From the NCBI RefSeq assembly GCF_900102365.1, contig NZ_FOIN01000016.1, positions 1-54,795 on the forward strand: a stretch of 54,795 nucleotides of DNA, written 5' to 3'. The translations under genes and the position numbers were made by a program. The notes under the pieces were generated by a model. The model was given only the letters and a program-made list of their open reading frames with translations. It was not told the DNA's origin and did not search any database. This DNA comes from Thomasclavelia cocleata (lineage in GTDB: Bacteria > Bacillota_I > Bacilli_A > Erysipelotrichales > Coprobacillaceae). Shown piece by piece: positions 9,300 to 17,322 of this stretch (position 1 is the stretch's first letter; each line of letters begins with the position of its first letter).

Positions 9300-10236
9300 A
9301 ATTAGTGTTATTGTTCCTTGTTATAATGAAGAAGAAGTACTTCCATTATTTTATCAGGAAGTTACAAAAGAATTAATGAAAATTGAGAATATTGATTATG
9401 AAATATTATTTATTGATGATGGTAGTCATGACCATACAATTGATTTATTAAAAGTTATTTGCCTGAAGGATGATCATTGCAGCTACTATTCATTTTCACG
9501 AAATTTTGGAAAAGAAGCAGCGATGTTTGCAGGATTAGAAAAGTCTAGAGGGGATTATTGTGTTATTATGGATGCTGATTTACAACATCCACCACATTTA
9601 TTGGCATCTATGTATCATGCTGTTAGTCAAGAAGGTTATGATTGTTGTGCAGGAAAACGCATGGATCGAGATGGTGAAGGAGTACTACGAAATTTCTTAA
9701 GTAAATCGTTTTATAAGATAATGCAACGTTTATCTAACTTAGATATGTCTGATGGTGCAGGTGATTTTAGAATGATGAATAGGTTAATGGTTAATTCGAT
9801 TTTAGAAATTAGAGAGTATAACCGATATATGAAAGGATTATTTTCTTATGTTGGTTTTGAGACTAAGTGGATTCCATTTAATAATGTTGAAAGGGCTGCA
9901 GGAAGTACTAAATGGAATTTTAAGAGTTTGTTTTCTTATGCATTGGAAGGGATTTTTTCTTTCTCCACTGCACCATTAAAATTGTCAGGAATATTTGGTG
10001 TGTTTTTATTTGTTGGTTCAATTATTTTATCTTTTTATACAGCAATATCAACATTGATGTTTGGTAATAGTGTTAGTGGTTATACTACAATTGTTTGTTT
10101 AATTTTATTTCTAAGTGGTACACAAATGTTGTTGATTGCAATTTTAGGGGAATATATATCTAAGGATTATATGGAAAATAAGGCTCGACCAATTTATATT
10201 GTAAAAGATAGTAATCGAAAACATGGTTATAATTAG
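9292..10236 (+). CDS. GT2-family polyprenyl-phosphate glycosyltransferase (GtrB/CsbB-like)
   Basis: A 314-residue enzyme that would load a sugar from a nucleotide donor onto undecaprenyl phosphate on the cytoplasmic face. The GT-A domain begins ISVIVPCYNEEE and contains FIDDGS and the metal-binding MDADLQHPP. The membrane anchor consists of two helices (about 232-254 and 265-287) after the GSTKWNFKSLF segment, the usual layout of GtrB, CsbB and DPM1 relatives. I choose the start at 9292, with AGGAGG 8 bases upstream; the ATG at 9286 sits only two bases from that site. It is the last gene of the cassette. GlcNAc or glucose would be the likely donors by analogy, but specificity cannot be read from sequence. 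Confidence 0.92.
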   Translation: MDKISVIVPCYNEEEVLPLFYQEVTKELMKIENIDYEILFIDDGSHDHTIDLLKVICLKDDHCSYYSFSRNFGKEAAMFAGLEKSRGDYCVIMDADLQHPPHLLASMYHAVSQEGYDCCAGKRMDRDGEGVLRNFLSKSFYKIMQRLSNLDMSDGAGDFRMMNRLMVNSILEIREYNRYMKGLFSYVGFETKWIPFNNVERAAGSTKWNFKSLFSYALEGIFSFSTAPLKLSGIFGVFLFVGSIILSFYTAISTLMFGNSVSGYTTIVCLILFLSGTQMLLIAILGEYISKDYMENKARPIYIVKDSNRKHGYN

Positions 10237-10387
10237 AACGTTTTATCAGAAGTAAGATAAAATACTGATTTATCCGTTTCTAGTTTTACTTTTACAATAT
10301 TTTATATAATTTTTCTCATTCTTTATGAAGATTAGAAATTAATTTAGTTTAACTATAGTGTTTATCTTGATTTAACAACTTTGCTAG

Positions 10388-10416
10388 TTGACATTAAGGC
10401 ATCTATAAATTACAAT
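10388..10416 (+). promoter_or_regulatory. Antitoxin RNA promoter, copy 1
   Basis: TTGACA (10388-10393), a 17-bp spacer and TACAAT (10411-10416) form a near-perfect sigma-A promoter reading toward the toxin gene's 3' end. No ribosome site or open frame follows, so the product should be RNA only. Confidence 0.8.
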
Positions 10417-10422
10417 ATAAAT

Positions 10423-10517
10423 GAGAAAAGGAACAGCCAATAAGCGGTTATGCCTTGGATTTTGTATGATAGAAATAACTACCTTACTCGATCAAAGTTA
10501 CAGGTAGTTATTTTTTT
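10423..10517 (+). ncRNA. Antisense antitoxin RNA, copy 1 (about 95 nt)
   Basis: The predicted transcript starts about 7 bases after the -10 and ends at the T run of the hairpin at 10473-10513. Its 3' end is complementary to the 3' end of the toxin mRNA, as in RatA/txpA-type pairs. Its 5' end carries a GGAACAGC...GCCTTGG block (about 10429-10460) that can fold as CCAA/TTGG, and the same motif begins the toxin mRNA. Start and end are predicted, not measured. Confidence 0.65.
10473..10513. terminator. Shared bidirectional terminator, TA copy 1
   Basis: AAATAACTACC (10473-10483) and GGTAGTTATTT (10503-10513) form a perfect 11-bp stem with T runs in both directions. The toxin stop codon (10508-10510) lies within one arm, so toxin mRNA and antitoxin RNA overlap through this hairpin. 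Confidence 0.8.
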
Positions 10518-10630
10518 GCTTCAAATTCTTTTTTTATGATAATAAGAAGCAATTTGACAATTATTCCTACAACTGTCATAACAAATGCTAAACAAGTCAG
10601 CATCACCATAACTGTTTCATATGTAGTCAT
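10508..10630 (-). CDS. Type I toxin, small hydrophobic holin-like peptide, copy 1
   Basis: A 40-residue peptide beginning MTTYETVMVMLTCLAFVM, with one hydrophobic helix (about 7-33) and a charged KKEFEAKK tail. This is the form of the TxpA/BsrG/holin-like toxin family, which depolarises the membrane when expressed. CGGAGGTGATTG supplies a strong ribosome site 6-7 bases before the ATG at 10630. The mRNA would have a structured 5' leader of about 110 nt and is overlapped at its 3' end by the plus-strand antitoxin RNA. The protein is identical to that of copy 2 although the DNA differs at silent positions. Toxicity is inferred from family resemblance and the antisense arrangement. Confidence 0.8.
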   Translation of the reverse strand: MTTYETVMVMLTCLAFVMTVVGIIVKLLLIIIKKEFEAKK

Positions 10631-10748
10631 GTCAATCACCTCCGTTTTTCATATTTCCAATAAATGGATATCTATGTAAACGAAGGTTACGTACCTTCGG
10701 CCTGACGACCAAGGCTAACCACCTACCGCTATTGCTGTTCCTTCATTG

Positions 10749-10777
10749 ATTATATCATTTCACATATTCATATTCTA
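10749..10777 (-). promoter_or_regulatory. Toxin mRNA promoter, copy 1
   Basis: The complement of 10749-10754 is TATAAT. At 17 bp, the -35 position (10772-10777, read TAGAAT) matches TTGACA at only three of six bases. It is weaker than the antitoxin promoter, as expected for a type I pair. The leader contains hairpins, including GAAGGT/ACCTTC. Confidence 0.55.
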
Positions 10778-10941
10778 CATATTTCGCGAGTAATACGATG
10801 ATAAATCAATCTTGGTTATTTTTATTCATGATGTCATAATTTTATATTTGGTTTAAATTTTAAATGTAGAGTATGGTTTTAAAGAAAATATATTGGGATA
10901 AATATCAAAAGTTTTCAATTTTTACTTAATTACTTTGCTAG

Positions 10942-10970
10942 TTGACATCAAAGTATCAGTAAATTATAAT
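10942..10970 (+). promoter_or_regulatory. Antitoxin RNA promoter, copy 2 (full consensus)
   Basis: TTGACA (10942-10947), 17 bp, TATAAT (10965-10970): a perfect sigma-A consensus, stronger than copy 1, where the -10 is TACAAT. Confidence 0.85.
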
Positions 10971-10976
10971 ATAGAT

Positions 10977-11071
10977 GAAAAAGGAACAGCCGATAAGCGG
11001 TTATGCCTTGGATTTATGATGTGAAATAACTATCTCACGCACTCCAAAACGTATGAGGTAGTTATTTTTTT
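10977..11071 (+). ncRNA. Antisense antitoxin RNA, copy 2 (about 95 nt)
   Basis: It has the same arrangement as copy 1: the GGAACAGC...GCCTTGG block near the 5' end and a hairpin with arms around 11027-11036 and 11054-11063 (with one G-T wobble) followed by T7. It overlaps the end of toxin copy 2. The stem and loop sequences differ from copy 1, which may give each antitoxin a preference for its own toxin. Confidence 0.65.
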
Positions 11072-11184
11072 GCTTCAAATTCTTTCTTTATGATGATAAG
11101 AAGCAATTTGACAATTATTCCTACAACTGTCATAACAAATGCTAAACAAGTCAGCATCACCATAACTGTTTCATATGTAGTCAT
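11062..11184 (-). CDS. Type I toxin, small hydrophobic holin-like peptide, copy 2
   Basis: A 40-residue peptide identical in sequence to copy 1, with the same CGGAGGTGATTG ribosome site before the ATG at 11184. Its promoter -10 is the complement of 11303-11308 (TATAAT). The DNA has synonymous differences (for example in the III and K codons near the C terminus). It lies tail to tail with the antitoxin RNA at 10977-11071. Confidence 0.8.
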   Translation of the reverse strand: MTTYETVMVMLTCLAFVMTVVGIIVKLLLIIIKKEFEAKK

Positions 11185-11580
11185 GTCAATCACCTCCGTT
11201 TTTCATATTTCCAATAAATGGATATCTATGTAAACGAAAGTTACGTACCTTCGATCTAACGACCAAGGCTAACCACCTACCGCTATTGCTGTTCCCTCAT
11301 TGATTATATCATTTCACGTATTCATATTCTACATATTTCGCTGGTGATATGATGGTGAAGTAACTTAAAAAAATTATTAATTATATAAAATTTAGACAAA
11401 ATCCTTTTTTATAAAGTGATATTTTATATGTTAGAGATTTTAAAAGATGCATATTTTATGAAATTATATAAATACTGTATTAAAGTCTTCAATTTAATTT
11501 GATTTGAATTAAGATTCTCTTTTTGACGTAGTAATTAAAAGGATTTATAATAAAATTAATGGGAGGTTGTAAAGGATAAA

Positions 11581-12426
11581 ATGAAGAAATTTTTGAATGT
11601 TTTTTTAACAATTATTATGGTTTGTGTAATCATAGTATTATGTATTAACCTATCAATTCGAAAAATGTCAGTAAAAACGGTTGCTGATGCAATTGTAATC
11701 CAGGAAGTGAGTGGAAAGGTTAAAGAAGTTTTAAATGAATCTTTTCCAGATGTAAGTAATGAAAATATTGATAAGGTAGAAGATATAATAGAGGGTAATG
11801 ATGCTTTAGATAATATTACTGGTGAATTTTTAGATCAGGTTACATATACTATAAATAATGATAAAGAAATAGAAACAACAGGTATTTTAGAGGGGATAAC
11901 AGATGTTATAGATAAAAGTATCCCTGAACTTGAAGAAGCGATTGGAAAAAAGATATCCCAAGAACAAATTGATAAAATTAAAACTAAATTAACTAATAAA
12001 GATAGTTTGTTACAAAATAAGATAAAGAACACAGTTGAAAAGATTCAAACTAGTGCTCCAAAAACAAAACAAATTATTAAGACATATGATATTTTAAGTA
12101 ATAATTTAACTAAGATAATTTGTATTATAGGAATAATAATTATTGTTGTTTTATTAGGTGTAATTAACAAATCATATTTTAAATGGACTTTATTTAGTGG
12201 CATAGGTTTATTAGTATCAGGGATATTATTAGGATTGTTCTTGCCTTTAGCTGTTAATGCTATGGAATTTACGATAGGGATGAGGATATTAGGTATGAGT
12301 ATAGATATTCCAGTTGATAGTTTATGGATGTCAGGATTGATTTGTGGTGGGATTGGAATTATATTGCTTGTTATTTATATGGTTTTAAACCGAAAGTATC
12401 CTACTTATGACCGTCATTATTATTAA
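11581..12426 (+). CDS. Membrane protein of unknown function
   Basis: I do not recognise this 281-residue protein. It has an N-terminal hydrophobic segment (about 5-26), then an acidic, helical and probably extracellular region (about 30-165) rich in Glu, Asp and Lys, and then three hydrophobic segments (about 175-195, 202-226, 245-265) ending in a Tyr/Arg-rich tail. AAAGGA lies five bases before the ATG. It stands alone between the toxin-antitoxin repeats and the CRISPR locus and is closed by its own terminator, so nothing ties it to the CRISPR genes except position. No catalytic motif is visible. Confidence 0.8.
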   Translation: MKKFLNVFLTIIMVCVIIVLCINLSIRKMSVKTVADAIVIQEVSGKVKEVLNESFPDVSNENIDKVEDIIEGNDALDNITGEFLDQVTYTINNDKEIETTGILEGITDVIDKSIPELEEAIGKKISQEQIDKIKTKLTNKDSLLQNKIKNTVEKIQTSAPKTKQIIKTYDILSNNLTKIICIIGIIIIVVLLGVINKSYFKWTLFSGIGLLVSGILLGLFLPLAVNAMEFTIGMRILGMSIDIPVDSLWMSGLICGGIGIILLVIYMVLNRKYPTYDRHYY

Positions 12427-12445
12427 TTTTATATTACAAAGTTGG

Positions 12446-12480
12446 GCTGATAATGAATTCTATTCATTATTAGCTTTTTT
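12446..12480 (+). terminator. Terminator upstream of the CRISPR-Cas operon
   Basis: GCTGATAATGAA (12446-12457) pairs with TTCATTATTAGC (12463-12474, one G-T pair), followed by T6. It separates the membrane-protein gene from csm6. An AT-rich region with TATAAT-like elements at about 12539-12550 could be the cas promoter. Confidence 0.75.
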
Positions 12481-12567
12481 CTTATATGATATTTTTATTA
12501 TAAAATTAGACTAAGTTAGTTTAGAATGATAAAATTAAATATAATATAAAAAAGGAGATATAATGGG

Positions 12568-13899
12568 ATGAAAGTTTTATTTACATGTGTGGGGAAATCA
12601 GATCCATTAACAATATTTATAAATGAAAAGGTATATGATGCAGCATTTTTACATATAGCTCGAAAATTTCAGCCAGAAAAAATATATTTTTATATGTCTC
12701 AAGAGATATGTGAATTAGATGATTTAGATAATAGATATGAAAAATCTATTAAGTTATTAAATCAACATCTAAACACTAATATTGAAATTCACAAAGAAAA
12801 AAGACCTAATTTGATAGAAGTACAAAGGTTTGATGAATTTTATGATGATTTTGAGACAATCATTAAACAAATACTTGATGAAAATGGAAAAAGTGTGGAA
12901 ATTCTATGTAATGTATCTTCAGGAACACCAGCAATGAAAGCAACATTGCAAATTTTAGCTTCATTATCTAAATATAAAATAATACCAATCCAAGTAACAG
13001 ATCCAACAAAAGGTAAAAGTAACATAGTTCGTTTAGAAGGATATGATCTTGATTTTTATTGGGAATTAAATGAAGATAATCATAATTATGAAGATAGAAC
13101 GTATTTATCAAAAAATAATAAATTTAACTTTAAAATTCAAAAAGAATTAATGATAAATTTAATTAATTCTTATGATTATGAAGCTGCTTATAATTTGGCT
13201 AGCAATTACAAACATAGGATAGATAAAGGTTTATTAAATTTATTAAAGTTCGCATTAAATCGTTATAAATTAGATAGTGAAGTTATTTTAAATGATTATA
13301 ATCGCTTCTTACTCCCTTATCAAGAGGATGATAAAGCAAAGTTATTTGAATATGGCTTACTTTTAAAATTAAAAAAAGAAAAAGGTGAAATTGTAGATTT
13401 TTTAAGAGGATTGACACCATTTTTATATACTGTTTGTCAATGGATATTAGTTAAAAAATTTGACCTTGATTTAACAAAATATTGTGATATTGATGATAAG
13501 GGGATTATGCATCTAACTCGTAAAAAGCTAGAAGTAAATAATGAAGGGAAAGCAATTTTAAAAATATTAGATAATTCATTTAAAGGATATAGAAATTCCT
13601 TTTTATCAGAAAAACAAATGTTAACAATTTTATATGAAAAATTAGATGATGATTCTGAACTCTGTTTAGGATTGAGAGTATTAGATAATTTAAGAAAAAA
13701 GAAACGTAATATTGCAAGTCACCAAATAACTTGTATCAGAGAAGATAATCTGATTAGTGATTTAAATAAAAGTATGGATGATTATATTGATGCTATTAAG
13801 ACAGTACTTTTTTGTCTAGGTTTTGATACTCAAAATAACTGGGACTCTTATGAAAAAATGAATAAAAAAATAATTCAACAGTTAAATACATTAAGATAG
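12568..13899 (+). CDS. csm6: Csm6, CARF-HEPN ribonuclease activated by cyclic oligoadenylate
   Basis: A 443-residue ancillary ribonuclease of type III-A CRISPR immunity. The N-terminal CARF domain (about 1-160) has a Rossmann-like start (VLFTCVGKSDP) and the ligand-loop motif NVSSGTPAMK (about 113-122). The C-terminal HEPN domain has the catalytic R-x4-H motif RNIASH (R380 to H385). By family knowledge it binds the cyclic oligoadenylate made by Cas10 and degrades RNA non-specifically. The start ATG follows AAGGAG by ten bases; a closer ATG at 12562 is followed at once by a stop. It is the first gene of the locus, 10 bp ahead of cas10/csm1. Confidence 0.93.
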   Translation: MKVLFTCVGKSDPLTIFINEKVYDAAFLHIARKFQPEKIYFYMSQEICELDDLDNRYEKSIKLLNQHLNTNIEIHKEKRPNLIEVQRFDEFYDDFETIIKQILDENGKSVEILCNVSSGTPAMKATLQILASLSKYKIIPIQVTDPTKGKSNIVRLEGYDLDFYWELNEDNHNYEDRTYLSKNNKFNFKIQKELMINLINSYDYEAAYNLASNYKHRIDKGLLNLLKFALNRYKLDSEVILNDYNRFLLPYQEDDKAKLFEYGLLLKLKKEKGEIVDFLRGLTPFLYTVCQWILVKKFDLDLTKYCDIDDKGIMHLTRKKLEVNNEGKAILKILDNSFKGYRNSFLSEKQMLTILYEKLDDDSELCLGLRVLDNLRKKKRNIASHQITCIREDNLISDLNKSMDDYIDAIKTVLFCLGFDTQNNWDSYEKMNKKIIQQLNTLR

Positions 13900-13909
13900 G
13901 AGGGCAAAT

Positions 13910-16240
13910 ATGGATAAATATAAATTAATTGATGTGGCATATGGTGCTTTATTACACGATATTGGTAAGTTTTATCAACGAACTTATGAAAAATCAAATT
14001 TATCTAGTAGGGAATTAGAAACAACAAAGTATAATAAAATAGGTAATTACTATAGCCATTTACATAGTGGATATACTTCTAGGTTTTTAAATAAGTATTT
14101 AAAGATGGAAGACGAGTTTGAGTTGTTAGTGAGTGAACACCATAAAGATGAGATTAATGATTTTTTAGAGATAATTAAACAAGCTGATTGTATCGCTTCC
14201 TCAATAGATCGAAAAGATGAGCAATTAGATGATGAGAATCATAACCAAAGAGGGAACTTTATTATGGCTCGTTTACATTCGGTGCTAAGTGAAGTTGATT
14301 TTGGAAAAGAAAATAAAATGGATAATGTTTTCCCATTATCTGTGCTTACTAAGATGAATTACCCAATTAGCAATTATAAGAGAAAAGAGATACATGAAAG
14401 TGTAAATGAGTATAAAACGCTATTTCAACAATTTGCACAAGAAGTAGAAAATAATTTATACTTGCAGCGACGCCGAGATTTCATTTCTTATAATTTTATG
14501 TATAATTTGATGAACAAATATTTAGTGACTATTCCAGCTTCTACTTATGGAGGGGTTAAATCAACAGTTAGTTTATTTGATCATCATAAATTAACTTCAG
14601 CTATTTCAAGTTGTTTATATGATAAGGAATGTTTCGAAAAAAAAGAGTTTTGCATGTTAGAAATTGATATTTCTGGAATTCAAAGTTTTATTTATCAAGT
14701 TGTTGAAGGTAGTGGGACTAAACAAGGATTAGCAAAGGCCTTAAGGGGAAGATCGGCTTTAGTAGCTTTAATTACAAATGCTGTATCATATGCATTTTTG
14801 AATGAATTTGGTTTAACTGTAAGTAACATACTTTTTAATACTGGTGGAGGATCAATAATCTTATTGCCAAATAACTCAATGGTCAAAGATAAAGTGGAAA
14901 AAGTCGCACGATTAATTCGAGAAAACTTATTTAAATTATTTCAAGCAGATATAACCTTTGTTAATGCTTTGATTGTTTTAAATAAAGAGGAATTGGAAAC
15001 GTTCCAATCAGATAAAGCGATAGATTTAAAGGGAAAATTAGGTAGAAATAAAATGCAGAAGTTCATTGATGCTATTAATGATGACTTCTTTTATGAATCA
15101 ATAAATAATAATCAGAAATGTAATACATGCAATCGAATATCAAAACATGAAACATGTGATATTTGTAAAGCTGTTGAAGGCATTTCTGATGTATACACTA
15201 AAAATACTACATTTGGAATTGTATATGATTTTTCTGGTAATCTAGATGTTGATCATATACATAAAATTGATTTAGGGTTTGTAAAAGTATTGTTTGTTAA
15301 GAACACAAAATTTGTTAGAGCAGAACAAGATAGTTATTATGTTGATAGTATTAACGGATTTGGTTTTGGAAGTGAGAAAATGATTGCAAATGAGGTACCA
15401 TTAAAGAATAATGCAATTTTATCATTTGAAGATATTCTAAAATTAACCCCTAAAAAATATGGAGATAAAAAACTTGCTATTTTAAAAATGGATGTTGATA
15501 ATCTTGGTGGAATATTTGCCTTTGGGTTAAAATATACTGAAGAAAATAGAAATCAACGTTCAATTTCTAAGTATGTTACGATGAGTAGGCTAATAGAATT
15601 TTTCTTTGGACATGAGATTAAGAATATCTGTCATGATGTTTCGATACAGGTAAATGAAAATATAAGTAATGAAGTAACTAATGGAACAATGTTTTATATC
15701 AATTATGCAGGTGGAGATGATTTGGTAATTATTGGCTCTGCATATTCAATAGTAAAATTATCATTAGAAATATATCAGCGTTTTGCAAAATTTACTAGTA
15801 ATGAAAATATAACTATTTCTGGGGGAATAAATTTTCAAAATGATAAGAAACCAATTCGTTTTGGGATTCAAGAGGCTGAAGAACAATTAACAATGTCTAA
15901 AGATGGAGATAAGAATGCTGTTACGTTATTAAATACTACTGTATCATTTAAAAATTATGAGCAGTTATTGAACGATGTTTTTATGATGTGTAAGTGGTTA
16001 GAGGAAAACAAAGTATCACGAACAATGCTCTATAATATTATGTCATTTATTGGTGATAGTACATATTTACAATTTGTATATTTAATTCCTAGAATTCAAT
16101 ATACAATCTTTAGATTGATCAAAGATTTAAAAGTAAGAGAAGAAATGCTAAAACAAATCAATGGGATTACTACTGATAGTGATGTAAAGCAGTTTGTATT
16201 AAAATTAAAATTATTTATGTTATTTACAAGGGATAACTAA
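13910..16240 (+). CDS. csm1: Cas10/Csm1, large subunit of the type III-A Csm complex
   Basis: A 776-residue multidomain protein. The HD nuclease motif LLHDIGK (H16-D17) suggests target-activated single-stranded DNase activity. A first palm-like domain (about 240-360) is followed by a zinc-binding element with two CxxC pairs (CNTCNR and CDIC, about 405-425). The second palm domain has MDVDNLGG and an intact GGDD at 601-604, the site of cyclic oligoadenylate synthesis. The C-terminal D4 region (about 680-776) is helical. Both active sites look intact, consistent with the Csm6 gene next door. AGGAGG precedes the ATG. Confidence 0.96.
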   Translation: MDKYKLIDVAYGALLHDIGKFYQRTYEKSNLSSRELETTKYNKIGNYYSHLHSGYTSRFLNKYLKMEDEFELLVSEHHKDEINDFLEIIKQADCIASSIDRKDEQLDDENHNQRGNFIMARLHSVLSEVDFGKENKMDNVFPLSVLTKMNYPISNYKRKEIHESVNEYKTLFQQFAQEVENNLYLQRRRDFISYNFMYNLMNKYLVTIPASTYGGVKSTVSLFDHHKLTSAISSCLYDKECFEKKEFCMLEIDISGIQSFIYQVVEGSGTKQGLAKALRGRSALVALITNAVSYAFLNEFGLTVSNILFNTGGGSIILLPNNSMVKDKVEKVARLIRENLFKLFQADITFVNALIVLNKEELETFQSDKAIDLKGKLGRNKMQKFIDAINDDFFYESINNNQKCNTCNRISKHETCDICKAVEGISDVYTKNTTFGIVYDFSGNLDVDHIHKIDLGFVKVLFVKNTKFVRAEQDSYYVDSINGFGFGSEKMIANEVPLKNNAILSFEDILKLTPKKYGDKKLAILKMDVDNLGGIFAFGLKYTEENRNQRSISKYVTMSRLIEFFFGHEIKNICHDVSIQVNENISNEVTNGTMFYINYAGGDDLVIIGSAYSIVKLSLEIYQRFAKFTSNENITISGGINFQNDKKPIRFGIQEAEEQLTMSKDGDKNAVTLLNTTVSFKNYEQLLNDVFMMCKWLEENKVSRTMLYNIMSFIGDSTYLQFVYLIPRIQYTIFRLIKDLKVREEMLKQINGITTDSDVKQFVLKLKLFMLFTRDN

Positions 16241-16253
16241 GGAGGTAGAAAAT

Positions 16254-16682
16254 ATGTCAGATTTTAAACAAAGTGATAAGAGAAATAATAAAGATAAAAA
16301 TAAATTTAAAAGGTGTACTCAGCAATTAAGTAAAGAATATAATAATCCAGAGAAATTATATTTACCTAATGGTAAAGCATGTTGTTTTGCAAAGCAGTTT
16401 AAGTATATTTCTAATCATCAGTTAAGAAAAATTTTAGATTCTGTTAAATTAGCAGTACGTCAATGTGATAATGATTTTGAGAGTGCTCGTAAACAAATGT
16501 TTATTATAGTAGCAATGTCAGCTTATAATGCTGGAAGGGATCCCAAAAAATTGACAATTTTATATAACTTTTTAGAAAGTGTAATAAATGAAAACACAAT
16601 TAAAACAAAAGCAGATATTTGTGCATTTGATCAATTATTTACAAGTATTGTTGCTTATCATAAGGTAGCAGAAAGGAGATAA
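16254..16682 (+). CDS. csm2: Csm2, small subunit of the Csm complex
   Basis: A 142-residue, largely helical and basic protein. After a charged, probably disordered N terminus (about 1-30), residues 40-140 form the family's helical core (for example QLRKILDSVKLAV). Csm2 subunits stack along the crRNA-target duplex in the Csm filament. AAGGAGG lies upstream of the ATG. It is identified mainly by size, composition and its fixed place between csm1 and csm3; sequence conservation in this family is low. Confidence 0.88.
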   Translation: MSDFKQSDKRNNKDKNKFKRCTQQLSKEYNNPEKLYLPNGKACCFAKQFKYISNHQLRKILDSVKLAVRQCDNDFESARKQMFIIVAMSAYNAGRDPKKLTILYNFLESVINENTIKTKADICAFDQLFTSIVAYHKVAERR

Positions 16683-16685
16683 AAA

Positions 16686-17321
16686 ATGTTAGAAAATATT
16701 TATGTATTAAAAATAAAATTAGAATTATTATCAGGACTATTTATTGGTGGTAATGATAATGGATTTGATATTGGTGGAGCAGATAGTGATGTTATTAGAA
16801 ATCCTTTGACAAAAGAACCTTTTATTCCAGGGAGTTCTTTAAAAGGAAAACTAAAAACATTACTAAAATATAATATTAAAGAAACAGAGATTGTAGGAAA
16901 AGATATAGTATTTAAGGATGATACAATTACTAGTATTTTTGAAGGATTAAAGGATTCAGGAGACAATAGGATAAAAATTAGTCGCGCTATTTTTAGAGAT
17001 TTTAAACTTACTGATGATAGCAGTAAAAAATTACAACATATTTTAGGGGAAGGCTGTTTTACAGAAATAAAAGCAGAGAATAGAGTTAATCCAATTTCAG
17101 GAACTTCTGATTCACCAAGATTCATTGAACGTGTTCCAGCGGGAGCAGTTTTTGAAGGTGAAATTGTTTTAAATGTTTTTAAAGGTGATGATAAAGATAA
17201 GATGATGAAAACTATTAAGGAATCGTTAAAGTTATTAGAATTGAATTATTTAGGTGGTAATGGGACAAGAGGATATGGAAGAGTTAAAGTAGAAATGGGT
17301 AATTTTGAAAAGGAAATGTGA
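16686..17321 (+). CDS. csm3: Csm3, backbone RAMP and target-RNA nuclease subunit
   Basis: A 211-residue RAMP protein that repeats along the Csm filament and cuts bound target RNA at 6-nt intervals. IGGNDNGFDIGGAD contains D33, the position of the catalytic Asp in studied Csm3 proteins. IPGSSLKGKLKTLL is the conserved RNA-binding helix, and the C terminus has the glycine-rich loop LGGNGTRGYGRVK. The start follows AAAGGAG closely, and the end is separated from csm4 by one base. All key features look intact. Confidence 0.96.
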   Translation: MLENIYVLKIKLELLSGLFIGGNDNGFDIGGADSDVIRNPLTKEPFIPGSSLKGKLKTLLKYNIKETEIVGKDIVFKDDTITSIFEGLKDSGDNRIKISRAIFRDFKLTDDSSKKLQHILGEGCFTEIKAENRVNPISGTSDSPRFIERVPAGAVFEGEIVLNVFKGDDKDKMMKTIKESLKLLELNYLGGNGTRGYGRVKVEMGNFEKEM

Positions 17322-17322
17322 C

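Larger units (their letters stand above)
10378..10787. repeat. Type I toxin-antitoxin module, direct repeat copy 1 (about 410 bp)
   Basis: This block recurs at 10932-11341 at a constant offset of 554 bp with only scattered substitutions. Each copy holds a plus-strand antitoxin RNA gene, a shared terminator and a minus-strand toxin gene with its own promoter. The 144 bp before it (10237-10377) hold only a weak hairpin, TTTTATC/GATAAAA, just after the glycosyltransferase stop. Confidence 0.9.
10932..11341. repeat. Type I toxin-antitoxin module, direct repeat copy 2 (about 410 bp)
   Basis: Second copy of the block at 10378-10787. Differences are concentrated in the antitoxin 5' end and terminator loop. 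The toxin codons differ only silently, which suggests purifying selection on both peptides after duplication. The 239 bp to the next gene hold no other feature I can support. Confidence 0.9.

Noticed and set aside
11581..12426. The membrane protein as a CRISPR accessory (for example a membrane effector)
   Set aside because: A strong terminator separates it from csm6, it has no CARF or SAVED-like domain, and no family link was recognised.
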